64,000 bases of DNA from Scopulibacillus darangshiensis (GCF_004341035.1 NZ_SLXK01000004.1:1-64000); one strand, 5' to 3'; counted from the first letter of the stretch, positions 53,888 to 63,385 are shown. Notes: a model not told the origin generated them from the sequence alone. Program-made: numbers and translations.

Positions 53888-54504
53888 TGCCGCATAATAT
53901 ATTGCAATTTAAGCATAAGGAGGACTTGGTCAGCGACTTAGAGCTTCCTGAATGGTCAGCTGAATCAATTGACCATGCACCCTTTGCGGTTATTCGCCGG
54001 GCACCTTTTAAGGAAAATCTGGTGCCAGTTGGCATACGGGGGAAAGAAAGAAACCAGCGCTTTGCTTCCTACTTGCCAATAGATAAGATTAAAACCTGCA
54101 TTTCACCTCTGCGACTTGCTAAGGAGAAAGCTTGGAACAAAAACATTAGGATAGATGCTATAAAGGCATTAAGCGTTCTTCCCGCGCTTGACGGTATTAT
54201 AAGTGCTTACGGCATGCCGTGGGGGCCAACTGGCAGTATCGGGTTCGAACTTGCAACCGGAATGCCTGCCGCAAAAGAGACAAGTGACCTTGATGCTATT
54301 GTCTGCCTTCCACAGGAGCTTCCACGGAAGAAAGCGAAAAGGCTGGCGGAAGAACTCAACGCATTGCCTGTGCCGGTTGACGTCCAGATTATGACGCCAT
54401 TTGGCGGAGTGGCGCTGATGGAATATGCAAGGGGGGACAAACCGCTCATTATGAAAACAAATAACGGCCCCAAGTTTGTTGAAGATCCTTGGAGCGAAAA
54501 ATGA
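53878..54504 (+). CDS. mdcG: Phosphoribosyl-dephospho-CoA transferase (holo-ACP synthase)
   Basis: The 208-aa nucleotidyltransferase has GSIGFELATGMPAAKETSD and LDAIVCLPQELP, with the paired aspartates of the family. It attaches the prosthetic group to MdcC. It overlaps mdcDE by 10 bp; ATG 53887 is an alternative start. It is the last gene of the operon. Confidence 0.92.
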   Translation: MELMPHNILQFKHKEDLVSDLELPEWSAESIDHAPFAVIRRAPFKENLVPVGIRGKERNQRFASYLPIDKIKTCISPLRLAKEKAWNKNIRIDAIKALSVLPALDGIISAYGMPWGPTGSIGFELATGMPAAKETSDLDAIVCLPQELPRKKAKRLAEELNALPVPVDVQIMTPFGGVALMEYARGDKPLIMKTNNGPKFVEDPWSEK

Positions 54505-54517
54505 GCCAGCAAATAAG

Positions 54518-54546
54518 CACCGTTCGGCATCCCGAACGGTGTGTTT
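54518..54546. terminator. Terminator between mdcG and the SARP-type gene
   Basis: CACCGTTCGG (54518-54527), CATC loop, CCGAACGGTG (54532-54541) then TGTTTT: a perfect 10-bp stem, between convergent genes. Confidence 0.9.
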
Positions 54547-54555
54547 TAATGAGTT

Positions 54556-57381
54556 TTATATTGTTATCTCGCAACGAAATGTTGAAAACAGCTTAAGCAG
54601 ATGATCTTGTACCTTAATTCCCAGTTCCTTTTCTAAGTATTTAATCATTTCGTTGGCAACAGTGTTCGCCTTAGAGTGTAAATTTTGTTCCAGCAGCAAT
54701 TCGATATATTCAAGGTAGGTTTGCTCGTGGTAAGGATCATTGTTTAGAATCTTTTCTAAGTGTCCAAAGCACTTGAAATATTCTCCTTGTGCTCGGTAAT
54801 GCTGAGCTAGTAATCGATTGTTTTTTATGAATAAAAAGCGCATTTTCTTACGTTCCGATTCAAGAAAAGCGTCATATGGGTATTCTTCAAAATAATCCCC
54901 TTGATATAATTGATCTGCTTTAAAAAGTTTTTCGCTAGCGTCACCCCGTCCTTCCATTTCGCTGCCGCTAAGCTGCAAAAACTCCTCTGCATCAAGGTAA
55001 ACCCTTTCTGTATCAAAATAATAGTGATCGCCGACACGCGTAATAAATTTGGAATGTGCTCCCGATTTCAGTTCAGGTTCCAATGATTTCCGCAGCGTAG
55101 ACAGCGAAACATGGAACTGATTCTGAATGGCATCCGGCGAACCGTCCGGGAACACGGCATCAAGCAATATATCTTTATTAATCTTTTTATCCCTGTGTGT
55201 AATAAAATATTGCAGCAGGCGAAGACTGGACTTTCTTTTTATTGTTACGGGTTTGTTTTGATAAGCGATTTGAAAACTGCCGAGCACATGTATTACCAAT
55301 GGCTGATTTGGCTCATCTCCTGCCGAAGCGGTTCCCTTCAGTTTCTTTTTATTTACCAGCCACTCATAGCCTTTATCTTCACAGATTTGCTGCCATTCCG
55401 TATGTTTTTGGGCTTCCCGCTTTCGGTCCCCTTTTCTTTGATATAAGTCTATTTGCGAACGGACGACCATACACCGATAATATGAAAAAAGAGAAAAGGC
55501 ATGAAGAGCTTTCATCAGGCAATGTTCTGCATCCTCCCATTGCTGATGATCCAGAAAGCTTTGAGCAAGCTCTAAATTAGACCAGCCAATATCAAAATCA
55601 CTATTGTAATTTTGGGCTAAGCCGGCCGCTTTCTTTCCCCATGTGATGGATTGCCGTAAATCTCCCTTCACACGCAACATTCTGGACATTGTCGTATACA
55701 CAAACACTTGCGATGAAAGATCATATTTATTAGCTATTTGCAAGGCCTGTTCAATATAACGTTCTGCTTCGTCGACTTTCTTTTCATCGAGATAAATCGT
55801 CGCGATTGTATCGAGTGCATGAAGCTGTGTATGTTTAATATGATGTTTTTCCGAAATGAACAATGATTCTCGGACAGACCGAAGCGCCGCTTGCGGGTTC
55901 CCTAAATATCTGTCAATTTCGGCAAGAAGGGTTAAGTTTAAAGCTGCAATCGGATAGTCATGAAATTTCTTCGACCCCTCTAATGATTCAGAAAAGAGTT
56001 TCTTAGCTACAGTAATATCTCCCCGCATAAATAAAATCGTAGCCAGTCGATGCTGCATGCTGCAAAGCCATAATAAGTTCTTTCTTTCTTTTAATCTAGA
56101 AACTTCCCGTTCAAAGGATACAATTAAATCTTTTACTATCGATAATGGGATACAGCGAATTAAAAATAAGGTGTTATTGGCTAAAGACAGCCCTGGTGAT
56201 ATTTCTTCCAGCCATCCGTCTAAAAAAATGATTAATTCCACAGGATTATATCGGTTTCTGATCATTTCCATCACTTTCGCCGCGTTTGGATAATCTTTTC
56301 CTATTATAAAGTATGCGAAGGCATGGACATATTGATCCATCTCCAAATAAATTTCAGCGAGCATCAGATGGTCTTTTGTAACCGAGGCATTTCCAAATTG
56401 CTCCTTCGCCTTTTGATAAAGAAATCGGCGGAAAAGCCGGTGATAGCGAATCGTCCCTTGTTCATCACGATATATGAATAAATGTTGTGTTAAAAGGTAG
56501 TTTATGATTTTCTCTGAGTGGTCTATTCCTAAAAAGTTGTCGATGATACTTGGATCCAATTCGGACATTAAGCTGGTTTTATAAAGAAATGATTTAATTT
56601 CCTCTGATTGGGTTTCAAGTACTTCCAAAGAAAGATAATCATAAATATCCGAAACGTTTGGGAACTTTGCCCAAAAGAATTCGCGTTCGCTTTTGCTCAT
56701 ATTACCGATAATTCCAAGAATAAGCTGGTAACTGGCAACCCATCCTTCGGTTGTTTCATGAATGAATTGTATTTCATGGTTCTCTAGATTCAAATGGTGA
56801 GCGGCATTGAAAAACTTATCCGTTTCACTAGGTGTAAAAGCTAAATCAGAGGAATGGCATTCAATATATCGCCGCCGCATTTTTACTAGAGGCAGGTTTG
56901 GACGCACCCTGCTTATTATTATAAAGGTTACTTCTGGGGAGGCATGTAACAGCATCTTTCTAATAATCGGCTTAATTTCGGGACTTTGATCAACCCATTG
57001 GTAGTCATCCAGAACGATAAATAGGGGTTTTATCCTTTTTGATAAAAGCGAAACGAGATTATCAAGTTCCTTATCTGCATCATTTGGTTGTATGGAACCA
57101 GGCGGCAAATAGTCATCATTTATTAAATTGCAAATGCCGGTTTTTAAATAGGTAAGAAAAATATGTGAATAGCGATCCGTACTTTCCAATTGGTACCATA
57201 CGGTCGGAATGCTTTTCTCATGAATATAACTTGAGATGAGTGTGGTCTTTCCATAACCGCTATCACCTGATATTGAGATAACGGTTGCCTGGCCGTTGTT
57301 ATCCAGTTTAGAAAATAATCGGTTTCTTTTGAGATATGGCATGTAGTGAGGGATGGTCAGTTTGGACTGATTAATTTCCAT
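54556..57381 (-). CDS. MalT-like ATPase/TPR regulator with C-terminal SARP/BTAD domain
   Basis: The 941-aa protein has a STAND-type NTPase (Walker A SGDSGYGKTTL, residues about 38-48; Walker B FIVLDDYQW), a helical arm, tetratricopeptide-like repeats (about 370-660), then an OmpR/SARP-type DNA-binding domain (IHVLGSFQIAYQNKPVTIKR, LRLLQYFITHRDK) and a BTAD domain to the end. I chose ATG 57381, behind GGAGG. It is divergent from the aldehyde dehydrogenase operon and most likely activates it by binding the direct repeats at 57461-57498. Confidence 0.87.
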   Translation of the reverse strand: MEINQSKLTIPHYMPYLKRNRLFSKLDNNGQATVISISGDSGYGKTTLISSYIHEKSIPTVWYQLESTDRYSHIFLTYLKTGICNLINDDYLPPGSIQPNDADKELDNLVSLLSKRIKPLFIVLDDYQWVDQSPEIKPIIRKMLLHASPEVTFIIISRVRPNLPLVKMRRRYIECHSSDLAFTPSETDKFFNAAHHLNLENHEIQFIHETTEGWVASYQLILGIIGNMSKSEREFFWAKFPNVSDIYDYLSLEVLETQSEEIKSFLYKTSLMSELDPSIIDNFLGIDHSEKIINYLLTQHLFIYRDEQGTIRYHRLFRRFLYQKAKEQFGNASVTKDHLMLAEIYLEMDQYVHAFAYFIIGKDYPNAAKVMEMIRNRYNPVELIIFLDGWLEEISPGLSLANNTLFLIRCIPLSIVKDLIVSFEREVSRLKERKNLLWLCSMQHRLATILFMRGDITVAKKLFSESLEGSKKFHDYPIAALNLTLLAEIDRYLGNPQAALRSVRESLFISEKHHIKHTQLHALDTIATIYLDEKKVDEAERYIEQALQIANKYDLSSQVFVYTTMSRMLRVKGDLRQSITWGKKAAGLAQNYNSDFDIGWSNLELAQSFLDHQQWEDAEHCLMKALHAFSLFSYYRCMVVRSQIDLYQRKGDRKREAQKHTEWQQICEDKGYEWLVNKKKLKGTASAGDEPNQPLVIHVLGSFQIAYQNKPVTIKRKSSLRLLQYFITHRDKKINKDILLDAVFPDGSPDAIQNQFHVSLSTLRKSLEPELKSGAHSKFITRVGDHYYFDTERVYLDAEEFLQLSGSEMEGRGDASEKLFKADQLYQGDYFEEYPYDAFLESERKKMRFLFIKNNRLLAQHYRAQGEYFKCFGHLEKILNNDPYHEQTYLEYIELLLEQNLHSKANTVANEMIKYLEKELGIKVQDHLLKLFSTFRCEITI

Positions 57382-57432
57382 GTTGCACCTCCACTTTTCA
57401 GATGGGACAAGTATCAATTAATAAAATGTTAA

Positions 57433-57445
57433 CCGATTACATCGG
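57433..57445. promoter_or_regulatory. Short dyad before the SARP-type gene
   Basis: CCGAT-TAC-ATCGG is a perfect 5-bp inverted repeat 52 bp upstream of the regulator's start; it may serve autoregulation. Confidence 0.35.
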
Positions 57446-57460
57446 CAATGAAAAGCAATT

Positions 57461-57498
57461 TGTAAGAAACAATTCGTATTTTGTAAGAATTCTGTAAG
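57461..57498 (+). promoter_or_regulatory. Three direct TGTAAG repeats in helical phase
   Basis: TGTAAG occurs at 57461-57466, 57482-57487 and 57493-57498, so starts are 21 and 11 bp apart (two turns and one turn). The first two are extended to TTTGTAAGAA. A -10-like TAAGAT follows at 57509. SARP regulators bind direct repeats spaced this way just upstream of the -10. Confidence 0.65.
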
Positions 57499-57594
57499 TG
57501 GGTTACTTTAAGATTCTATGTAAATTAAACATTTGAAAGATTCCAATGTTGTTTGAGTTTATTTTAGGTTTGATGTTATGAAAGGGGTTCCAAG

Positions 57595-59067
57595 ATGAGT
57601 AAAGATTACAAGCTATTTATTGATGGCCAATGGGTTCGGGCCGGATCAGGAAAGACGTTTGAATCGATCAATCCCAGTACTGGAGAAAGCAATGGGTCGA
57701 TTTCCGAAGGAGATAAGGAGGACATAGATCGGGCGGTAAAAGCTGCCCGCAAGGCATTTGAATCTGGGCCTTGGCGAGACATGGCTCCTAGTGACCGAGG
57801 CAGGCTGTTAAATCGGGCCGCTCAAAAAATGTGGGAGAATGCCGATTTTCTTGCTGAAGTGGAGTCAAGCGACAGCGGTTTGCTGATTAATGAAACAAAA
57901 AACATTGCGATACCCGGAACGATTGACGTCTTAGAGTTCTACGCCGGGCTGGCCAATAAAGTGCAAGGGGACACACTCGCCTCCCCCGGCAATCGCTTGA
58001 ACTATACATTGAAGGAGCCAATAGGGGTTATTGGAGCGATCGTTCCATGGAATTTCCCGCTCATGTTGACGATGTGGAAGCTGGCTCCTGCGCTTGCTGC
58101 GGGGAATACGATCGTTATCAAGCCTGCTGAACAGACACCGATCAGTATTCTTGAATTAGTCAAGCTATTCCAAGAGGTTGGTATCCCTGATGGTGTCATT
58201 AATGTTGTCCCTGGCTTCGGACAAAAGGCGGGCAATGCCTTAGCCTCTCACCCGGGTGTTGATAAAATTGCCTTTACGGGTTCTACGAAAACAGGCCGAT
58301 TGATTATGCAGTCAGCTGCCCAAAATTTAAAACCAGTGTCATTAGAACTCGGCGGAAAGTCGCCTAATATCGTATTTGAAGATGCAAATCTTGAGAGCGC
58401 GGTGAACGGGGCGATGTTTGGCATTTATTTCGCTCAAGGACAAGTATGTGCAGCCGGGTCTCGATTATTTGTCCAGGATGCCATCTATGACAAGTTTATG
58501 GATCTCTTCTTGAAGAAAGTCCAGTCACTGCGTGTCGGGTCTTCACTTGATAGCACGACACAAATGGGCCCGCAGGTTTCTGAACAACAATTAAAGACCA
58601 TTGAACGTTACGTTGCGGCGGGCTTAGATGAAGGGGCGAGCTTATTGACAGGCGGCAAACGAAAAGAAGGAGCAGGCAACGGTTATTTTTACACACCGAC
58701 CATTTTTGAAGACGTCACAAATCAAATGACCATCGCCCGTGAAGAAATTTTCGGACCCGTCGTCTCAGTCATTCGTTTTAGAGATGAAGAGGATGCTTTG
58801 GCTAAAGCCAATGATACGATTTACGGTTTAGCCTCAGGTGTTTGGACGAATGATATCAAGCGAGGTCACCGCATGGCACGGCACCTAAAGGCTGGCACAG
58901 TCTATATCAATACGTACAGTATGCTTGACAGCGCAGCACCCTTCGGGGGAACGAAGCAAAGCGGATTCGGAAGAGAGCTAGGTATTCAAGCAATGGATAT
59001 GTACACACAAACGAAGCATGTATGGGTTGATCTGAGCGAACAAGGCTTGAACTGGTATGGATTATAA
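57595..59067 (+). CDS. Aldehyde dehydrogenase (betaine/phenylacetaldehyde type)
   Basis: The 490-aa NAD-dependent enzyme has VPWNFPLMLTMWKLAPALAA, Glu in VSLELGGKSPNIVF and nucleophile Cys285 (FAQGQVCAAGSR). It is the first gene of a unit with an omega-aminotransferase, so it probably oxidises the aldehyde that enzyme makes. AAGGGG lies before ATG 57595. The substrate could be an aromatic acetaldehyde or malonate semialdehyde; sequence reading alone cannot decide. Confidence 0.85.
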   Translation: MSKDYKLFIDGQWVRAGSGKTFESINPSTGESNGSISEGDKEDIDRAVKAARKAFESGPWRDMAPSDRGRLLNRAAQKMWENADFLAEVESSDSGLLINETKNIAIPGTIDVLEFYAGLANKVQGDTLASPGNRLNYTLKEPIGVIGAIVPWNFPLMLTMWKLAPALAAGNTIVIKPAEQTPISILELVKLFQEVGIPDGVINVVPGFGQKAGNALASHPGVDKIAFTGSTKTGRLIMQSAAQNLKPVSLELGGKSPNIVFEDANLESAVNGAMFGIYFAQGQVCAAGSRLFVQDAIYDKFMDLFLKKVQSLRVGSSLDSTTQMGPQVSEQQLKTIERYVAAGLDEGASLLTGGKRKEGAGNGYFYTPTIFEDVTNQMTIAREEIFGPVVSVIRFRDEEDALAKANDTIYGLASGVWTNDIKRGHRMARHLKAGTVYINTYSMLDSAAPFGGTKQSGFGRELGIQAMDMYTQTKHVWVDLSEQGLNWYGL

Positions 59068-59088
59068 AAAAATAGGAGGATTTATATT

Positions 59089-60468
59089 ATGAGTGAAAAG
59101 GTATCTATCAAAAAAACAAAAATGGAATCGCTGTCTGAGCTAGACAGAAAGCATTATTTGCATCCGACAACACCGGCAAAAATGCATTTTGAACAAGGCC
59201 CGTCAATTATTGTCTCGGAAGGTAAAGGAATAAATATAAAGGACGTGAAAGGCGATGAGTATATCGATGCCATGTCCATGCTTTGGAACGTGAATTTAGG
59301 CCATGGCCAAAAGGAATTGGCGGATGCCGCACAAGAACAGATGATGAAGCTGGCATACAGTTCGTCATTTTTCGGTAATTCACATGAAACAGCTATTCAA
59401 TTGGCCGAAAAGTTGGCTTCACTGACACCTGATGATTTGAATGTTGTGTTCTACACCTCTGGCGGATCAGAATCAAACGACACGGCTTTTAAATTATCAA
59501 GGTATTACTGGCAAATTAAAGGTCAGCCCGAGCGGACAAAAATCATTGGATTAGAGCGGGCCTACCACGGTGTAACTATGGGTGCGACAAGTGCCACTGG
59601 CGTGCGTGAGTTCCAAAACTTTGTTAATGCCAAAGCGCCTGATTTCTTCCATGCCAAAGCCCATCAAACGAACTGTGAATTAGGCGATAAAAGCGACCCA
59701 AACTATGAAGGCTGTATAAGGGATATTGTTGAAAAAGAAGGGCCAGACACGATTGCGGCGGTCATCTTAGAACCCGTTCAAGGAGCGGGCGGGGTTCTCT
59801 TTCCGCCTGAAGGGTACATGCAAGCTGTAAGAAAACTTTGTGATGAATTTGGCATTTTGATGATAACGGATGAGGTTATAACCGGCTTTGGACGGACAGG
59901 AAAAATGTTCGGCGTCAATAATTGGGATGTTGTGCCTGACATGATGACCGTGGCAAAAGGGATAACAAGCGGCTACTCGCAATTAGGCGCTGTTATCATG
60001 AAAGAAAAAATCAGAGATGAAATTGTGAAAACAGACGATGTCTTGTTCCACGGCTTTACCTACAGCGGTCATCCTACCGCCTGCGCTGTTGCTTTGAAAA
60101 ACCTTGAAATTCTTGAAAGGGATAACCTTGTTGTCAATGCCAAAAATATGGAGAAAGTACTGAAAGACGGAATGGCATTTCTAGAAGAAAAACATTCTAT
60201 TGTGACAAAAACAAGAGCTTTAGGCCTTTTAGGTGCGTTTGAGCTTTATGAGGACCCTGCGAGCGGTAAGCCGTTCGATCCTTCCATTGCCGCTGCACAT
60301 AAGGTTGTTGATGAATGCTTTAAGCGGAAACTCATCCTCCGAACAGCAGAATGGGATGGCGATAATATCGTTGCCATTGCGCCGGCACTTATTGTTAATA
60401 AGCAAGAGATTGAGAACATCATTAGTATTTTGGATGAATCGATCACTGCTTTTGAAATGACTTTATAA
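59089..60468 (+). CDS. Class III omega-aminotransferase
   Basis: The 459-aa PLP enzyme has YTSGGSESNDTAFKLSRYYW (phosphate-binding), ILEPVQGAGGVLFPPEGY, LMITDEVITGFGRTG and the Schiff-base Lys in MTVAKGITSGYSQLG. The end group FHGFTYSGHPTACAVAL is typical of amine:pyruvate, taurine and beta-alanine transaminases. It lies 21 bp after the aldehyde dehydrogenase gene with AGGAGG before ATG 59089. Confidence 0.88.
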   Translation: MSEKVSIKKTKMESLSELDRKHYLHPTTPAKMHFEQGPSIIVSEGKGINIKDVKGDEYIDAMSMLWNVNLGHGQKELADAAQEQMMKLAYSSSFFGNSHETAIQLAEKLASLTPDDLNVVFYTSGGSESNDTAFKLSRYYWQIKGQPERTKIIGLERAYHGVTMGATSATGVREFQNFVNAKAPDFFHAKAHQTNCELGDKSDPNYEGCIRDIVEKEGPDTIAAVILEPVQGAGGVLFPPEGYMQAVRKLCDEFGILMITDEVITGFGRTGKMFGVNNWDVVPDMMTVAKGITSGYSQLGAVIMKEKIRDEIVKTDDVLFHGFTYSGHPTACAVALKNLEILERDNLVVNAKNMEKVLKDGMAFLEEKHSIVTKTRALGLLGAFELYEDPASGKPFDPSIAAAHKVVDECFKRKLILRTAEWDGDNIVAIAPALIVNKQEIENIISILDESITAFEMTL

Positions 60469-60560
60469 TATAAAAGCTAGTATGTAAAAAAGGGTGGAGG
60501 AAGTAAAGGCTTCCTTTCCTCCTATTTTCAACATTAAAGGCGAGAGGAGAATGTGCCGTT

Positions 60561-61388
60561 ATGGGAGTTAAAGATAAAGACTTTATTAGTGTTGGCGAGC
60601 TTTCTGTTGGATTCAGCGAAAATATGATGCAACCGACAAACAGACTAGTTGGCAAAGATTTCTCTCTTTATTCGGAAGGCGGCAAAAAGTATAGGTTATC
60701 TGTCGTTGATATCGAAACGCTGAAATGTGTGATTGAAGATGGGGACAATGAAGAGAAAGTCATTTGCGCCTATACAGCGGTTATGCCGAGGGAAGATATT
60801 TATTTTATTGATTTCATTGTTTCATATGGTGAGACGACTTCAATGTCTATTGTCCTTGATTACCGCAAAAAGATGGCTACTGTCATTTCTAGCATTCTTC
60901 CAGCAGCAGATGAGCTTTCCATCCCAATCATTGAACGGGCCAAACAGGGGAAGCCGCTGACATCAGTTAATGTTTCAATTGAACATGCGTCAATGGACAG
61001 TCCCTGGACTGAGTACACCCCCAAGCACGAGCCGACAAGCGATTTAATCGGAAAGACGATTGAATTTGTTTATAGTTCCAAGGATGCCTATCAGCACACT
61101 TATTTAAATGAGGATTCATATACTTGGCATTGCATAGCCGGGAATGAAAAAGGTTTGTGTGACACGGATCAGTGTTTCTATTATAAGCTTGATGATAAAT
61201 TATATTTATTTATCTGGCTGGAAAAAGTTATTCCAACTGCAGGTATTGTTATTGAAGATCTTGATGTTATGCGTTCTTATGGGAAAATCTACGGCTATGA
61301 GAGCCATCAAGTTGGCCGTGTGTCAAACTTCCCCGTTGGATCATATGCGAAGATAATTAACAAAGTGAGCAGCAATCGTCAATTATAG
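60561..61388 (+). CDS. MoaF-like protein
   Basis: The 275-aa soluble protein resembles MoaF of the enterobacterial monoamine regulon, with two similar halves: the first contains DFSLYSEGGKKYRLSVVD, and the second EDSYTWHCIAGNEKGLCDTD and KLYLFIWLEKVIPTAGIVI, then GKIYGYE. The lipocalin-like fold and unknown ligand are family knowledge from memory. Its company (aminotransferase, permease, aldehyde dehydrogenase) supports a role in amine use rather than molybdenum cofactor synthesis, despite the family's usual label. Confidence 0.7.
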   Translation: MGVKDKDFISVGELSVGFSENMMQPTNRLVGKDFSLYSEGGKKYRLSVVDIETLKCVIEDGDNEEKVICAYTAVMPREDIYFIDFIVSYGETTSMSIVLDYRKKMATVISSILPAADELSIPIIERAKQGKPLTSVNVSIEHASMDSPWTEYTPKHEPTSDLIGKTIEFVYSSKDAYQHTYLNEDSYTWHCIAGNEKGLCDTDQCFYYKLDDKLYLFIWLEKVIPTAGIVIEDLDVMRSYGKIYGYESHQVGRVSNFPVGSYAKIINKVSSNRQL

Positions 61389-61430
61389 GCAGATTGCTAA
61401 AAATTTTTTATCTGTTAGGGGTTTAAGAAA

Positions 61431-62855
61431 ATGGATAATCAATTGAAACGAACGATAGGATTATGGCCTATGGTTGCAACTGCGGTGGGCATCGTTGTTT
61501 CCTCTTCAGCAATGGTTTCCTTGGGACAAGGCTTCGGTATAGCGGGACCGGGCTTTTTAATCCCAATGGTCATTGCGATGGTTTTAAACTTATTTGTTGC
61601 CTTTTCATTTGCAGAACTCGCATCCATTATTCCGCGGGCTGGCGGAATTAATCATTATACACTTCCTACAATGGGACCTTTCATCGGCATGGTTTCTGTC
61701 CTTAGCGGCTATGTTTTGGTTAATATGTTTGCCGGAAGTGCGGAAGCTCATATTGCTGGTACGGTTATTCACGGCATCTTTGCTCCTGATGTTTCTCCGC
61801 TTGTCATTTCAGCCATTTTCTTAATTATTTTGTCCATAATTAATATACGCGGGATAGAATTCTATAGCTGGTCACAAATGATTTTAACAGGGGGCATGAT
61901 TGTCTCACTAGTTATTATTGGAATTATTGGACTGACAGGCACCGGCAGTGGCGAACCGTTGAAAACATCAATAGACTTTAACTCGATGGGATGGGGTGTC
62001 GTTGGTTTATTCGCACTAGCATTTTGGTTGTTTGTAGGTATCGAGTTTGTTTGCCCAATGGCGGAGGAAGTCAAAAAACCAAAGTTATACATCCCTTTAT
62101 CTATGATTCTAGGTTTATTAATTATTTTAGTTGTGGATTTGATTTTTGGAAACGCTGCCATTAAATATGTGCCATTAAATATATTAGCGGGATCAGAGTC
62201 TCCGCATGTTAAAGCAGCAACAGCCATTTTAGGAAAGACAGGTCAAATCTGGATTGGAATTGTGACCGTTTTTGCAACAGGAAGTACGATCAATACGCTT
62301 ATTTGTTCTATTCCGCGAATGCTCTACTCTATGGCACAAAAAGGGCAAATGCCGCAAATATTTGGCAAGCTGAATAGATGGGGAAGCCCTTGGGCAGGGA
62401 TCGTATTTTTGTCAAGTCTTTTTCTGGTTTTTCTTATTGGGATTTCAGGATCCGCTTCGATTACGACCTTTATATTAGCGGGGGCATTTTGTTGGATGAT
62501 CACCTATATTGTTGCTCATTTAAATGTCATTATCATGCGTGTCAAATATCCAAATGCAGCGAGAACTTTTAAATCACCTTTAGGACTCACCTTCCAAATT
62601 ATTGGAATATTTGGGATTATATATATGATGTTTAATATATTCCCTGACCCAGCAGTTAAACAGCAAATTTATATGTATGCCGTGATATTTCTGTTGATCA
62701 CGGTTGTATATTCCGCTATTTGGGTGAAGTTTGCAATGAAGAAGAAACTGTTTGAAACGACGCCTATAGAAGAGCTTTTAAAAGAAGGCTCTGATTCATC
62801 AGAGGGATATATAACCCTTGCCGAAAATAAAAACAAGACTGACGTTCAGGGGTGA
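61431..62855 (+). CDS. APC-superfamily amino acid/amine permease
   Basis: The 474-aa protein has 12 hydrophobic segments and the APC pattern: GLWPMVATAVGIVVSSSAMV at the start, FAELASIIPRAGGINHYTLP, and FWLFVGIEFVCPMAEEVKKP. It probably imports the amine or amino acid used by the operon. It overlaps the SDR fragment by 4 bp. The spacing to the MoaF-like gene is 42 bp. Confidence 0.88.
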   Translation: MDNQLKRTIGLWPMVATAVGIVVSSSAMVSLGQGFGIAGPGFLIPMVIAMVLNLFVAFSFAELASIIPRAGGINHYTLPTMGPFIGMVSVLSGYVLVNMFAGSAEAHIAGTVIHGIFAPDVSPLVISAIFLIILSIINIRGIEFYSWSQMILTGGMIVSLVIIGIIGLTGTGSGEPLKTSIDFNSMGWGVVGLFALAFWLFVGIEFVCPMAEEVKKPKLYIPLSMILGLLIILVVDLIFGNAAIKYVPLNILAGSESPHVKAATAILGKTGQIWIGIVTVFATGSTINTLICSIPRMLYSMAQKGQMPQIFGKLNRWGSPWAGIVFLSSLFLVFLIGISGSASITTFILAGAFCWMITYIVAHLNVIIMRVKYPNAARTFKSPLGLTFQIIGIFGIIYMMFNIFPDPAVKQQIYMYAVIFLLITVVYSAIWVKFAMKKKLFETTPIEELLKEGSDSSEGYITLAENKNKTDVQG

Positions 62856-63385
62856 TTAAAGTGAATGGCAATCAGGACAATGAACAGCCTAGTCTTGAAA
62901 ATTGGGAAAAGGTCATTCGCATTAATCTAACCTCGGGGTTTGTAGTCGCAAAAGCCGCATTGCCTCACTTGATGCAAACACAAGGATCGATCGTGACGGT
63001 CGCGTCTATTGCGGGAATAAGATCGGGACCAACACTTTCAGCTTATTGTGCATCAAAAGCAGGCGTCATTGCACTCACTCAGTCTATTGCAGTTGATTAT
63101 GCCGAACAAAAAGTCAGAGCCAATGCAGTATGTCCCGGCTGGGTAAAAACAGAGATGGCCAATGAAGAAATGGCCAGTTTAGCTAAAGATACTGGTGAAA
63201 CATTGGAACAAGCTTATAAGCGGGTGACGAAGTTAATACCAGCCCGTCGTCCATCGAACCCGGAGGAAATAGCAAACGCTATTGCATGGCTTATTTCACC
63301 CGAAGCCTCTTTTATTACAGGTGCAGTGGTTCCTGTTGATGGCGGATCGTTAACAGTTGATGTTGGCATGACTGCGTTCATGTAG
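62852..63385 (+). pseudogene. 5'-truncated short-chain dehydrogenase
   Basis: The 177-aa frame holds only the C-terminal two thirds of an SDR: the catalytic Ser region (VTVASIAGIRSG), YCASKAG (YxxxK), ANAVCPGWVKTEMA and the closing PVDGGSLTVD. The N-terminal TGxxxGxG cofactor loop and NNAG motif are absent; the frame begins IKVNGNQDNEQ, resembling VNNAG with bases lost. The region upstream is permease coding, so no missing exon is nearby. It overlaps the permease by 4 bp and has an intact end, so it is translated but probably inactive. Confidence 0.75.

Noticed and set aside
60561-61388. Molybdenum cofactor biosynthesis role for the MoaF-like gene
   Set aside because: No other molybdenum cofactor gene is near and the operon is catabolic; the label in family names comes from a shared acronym.
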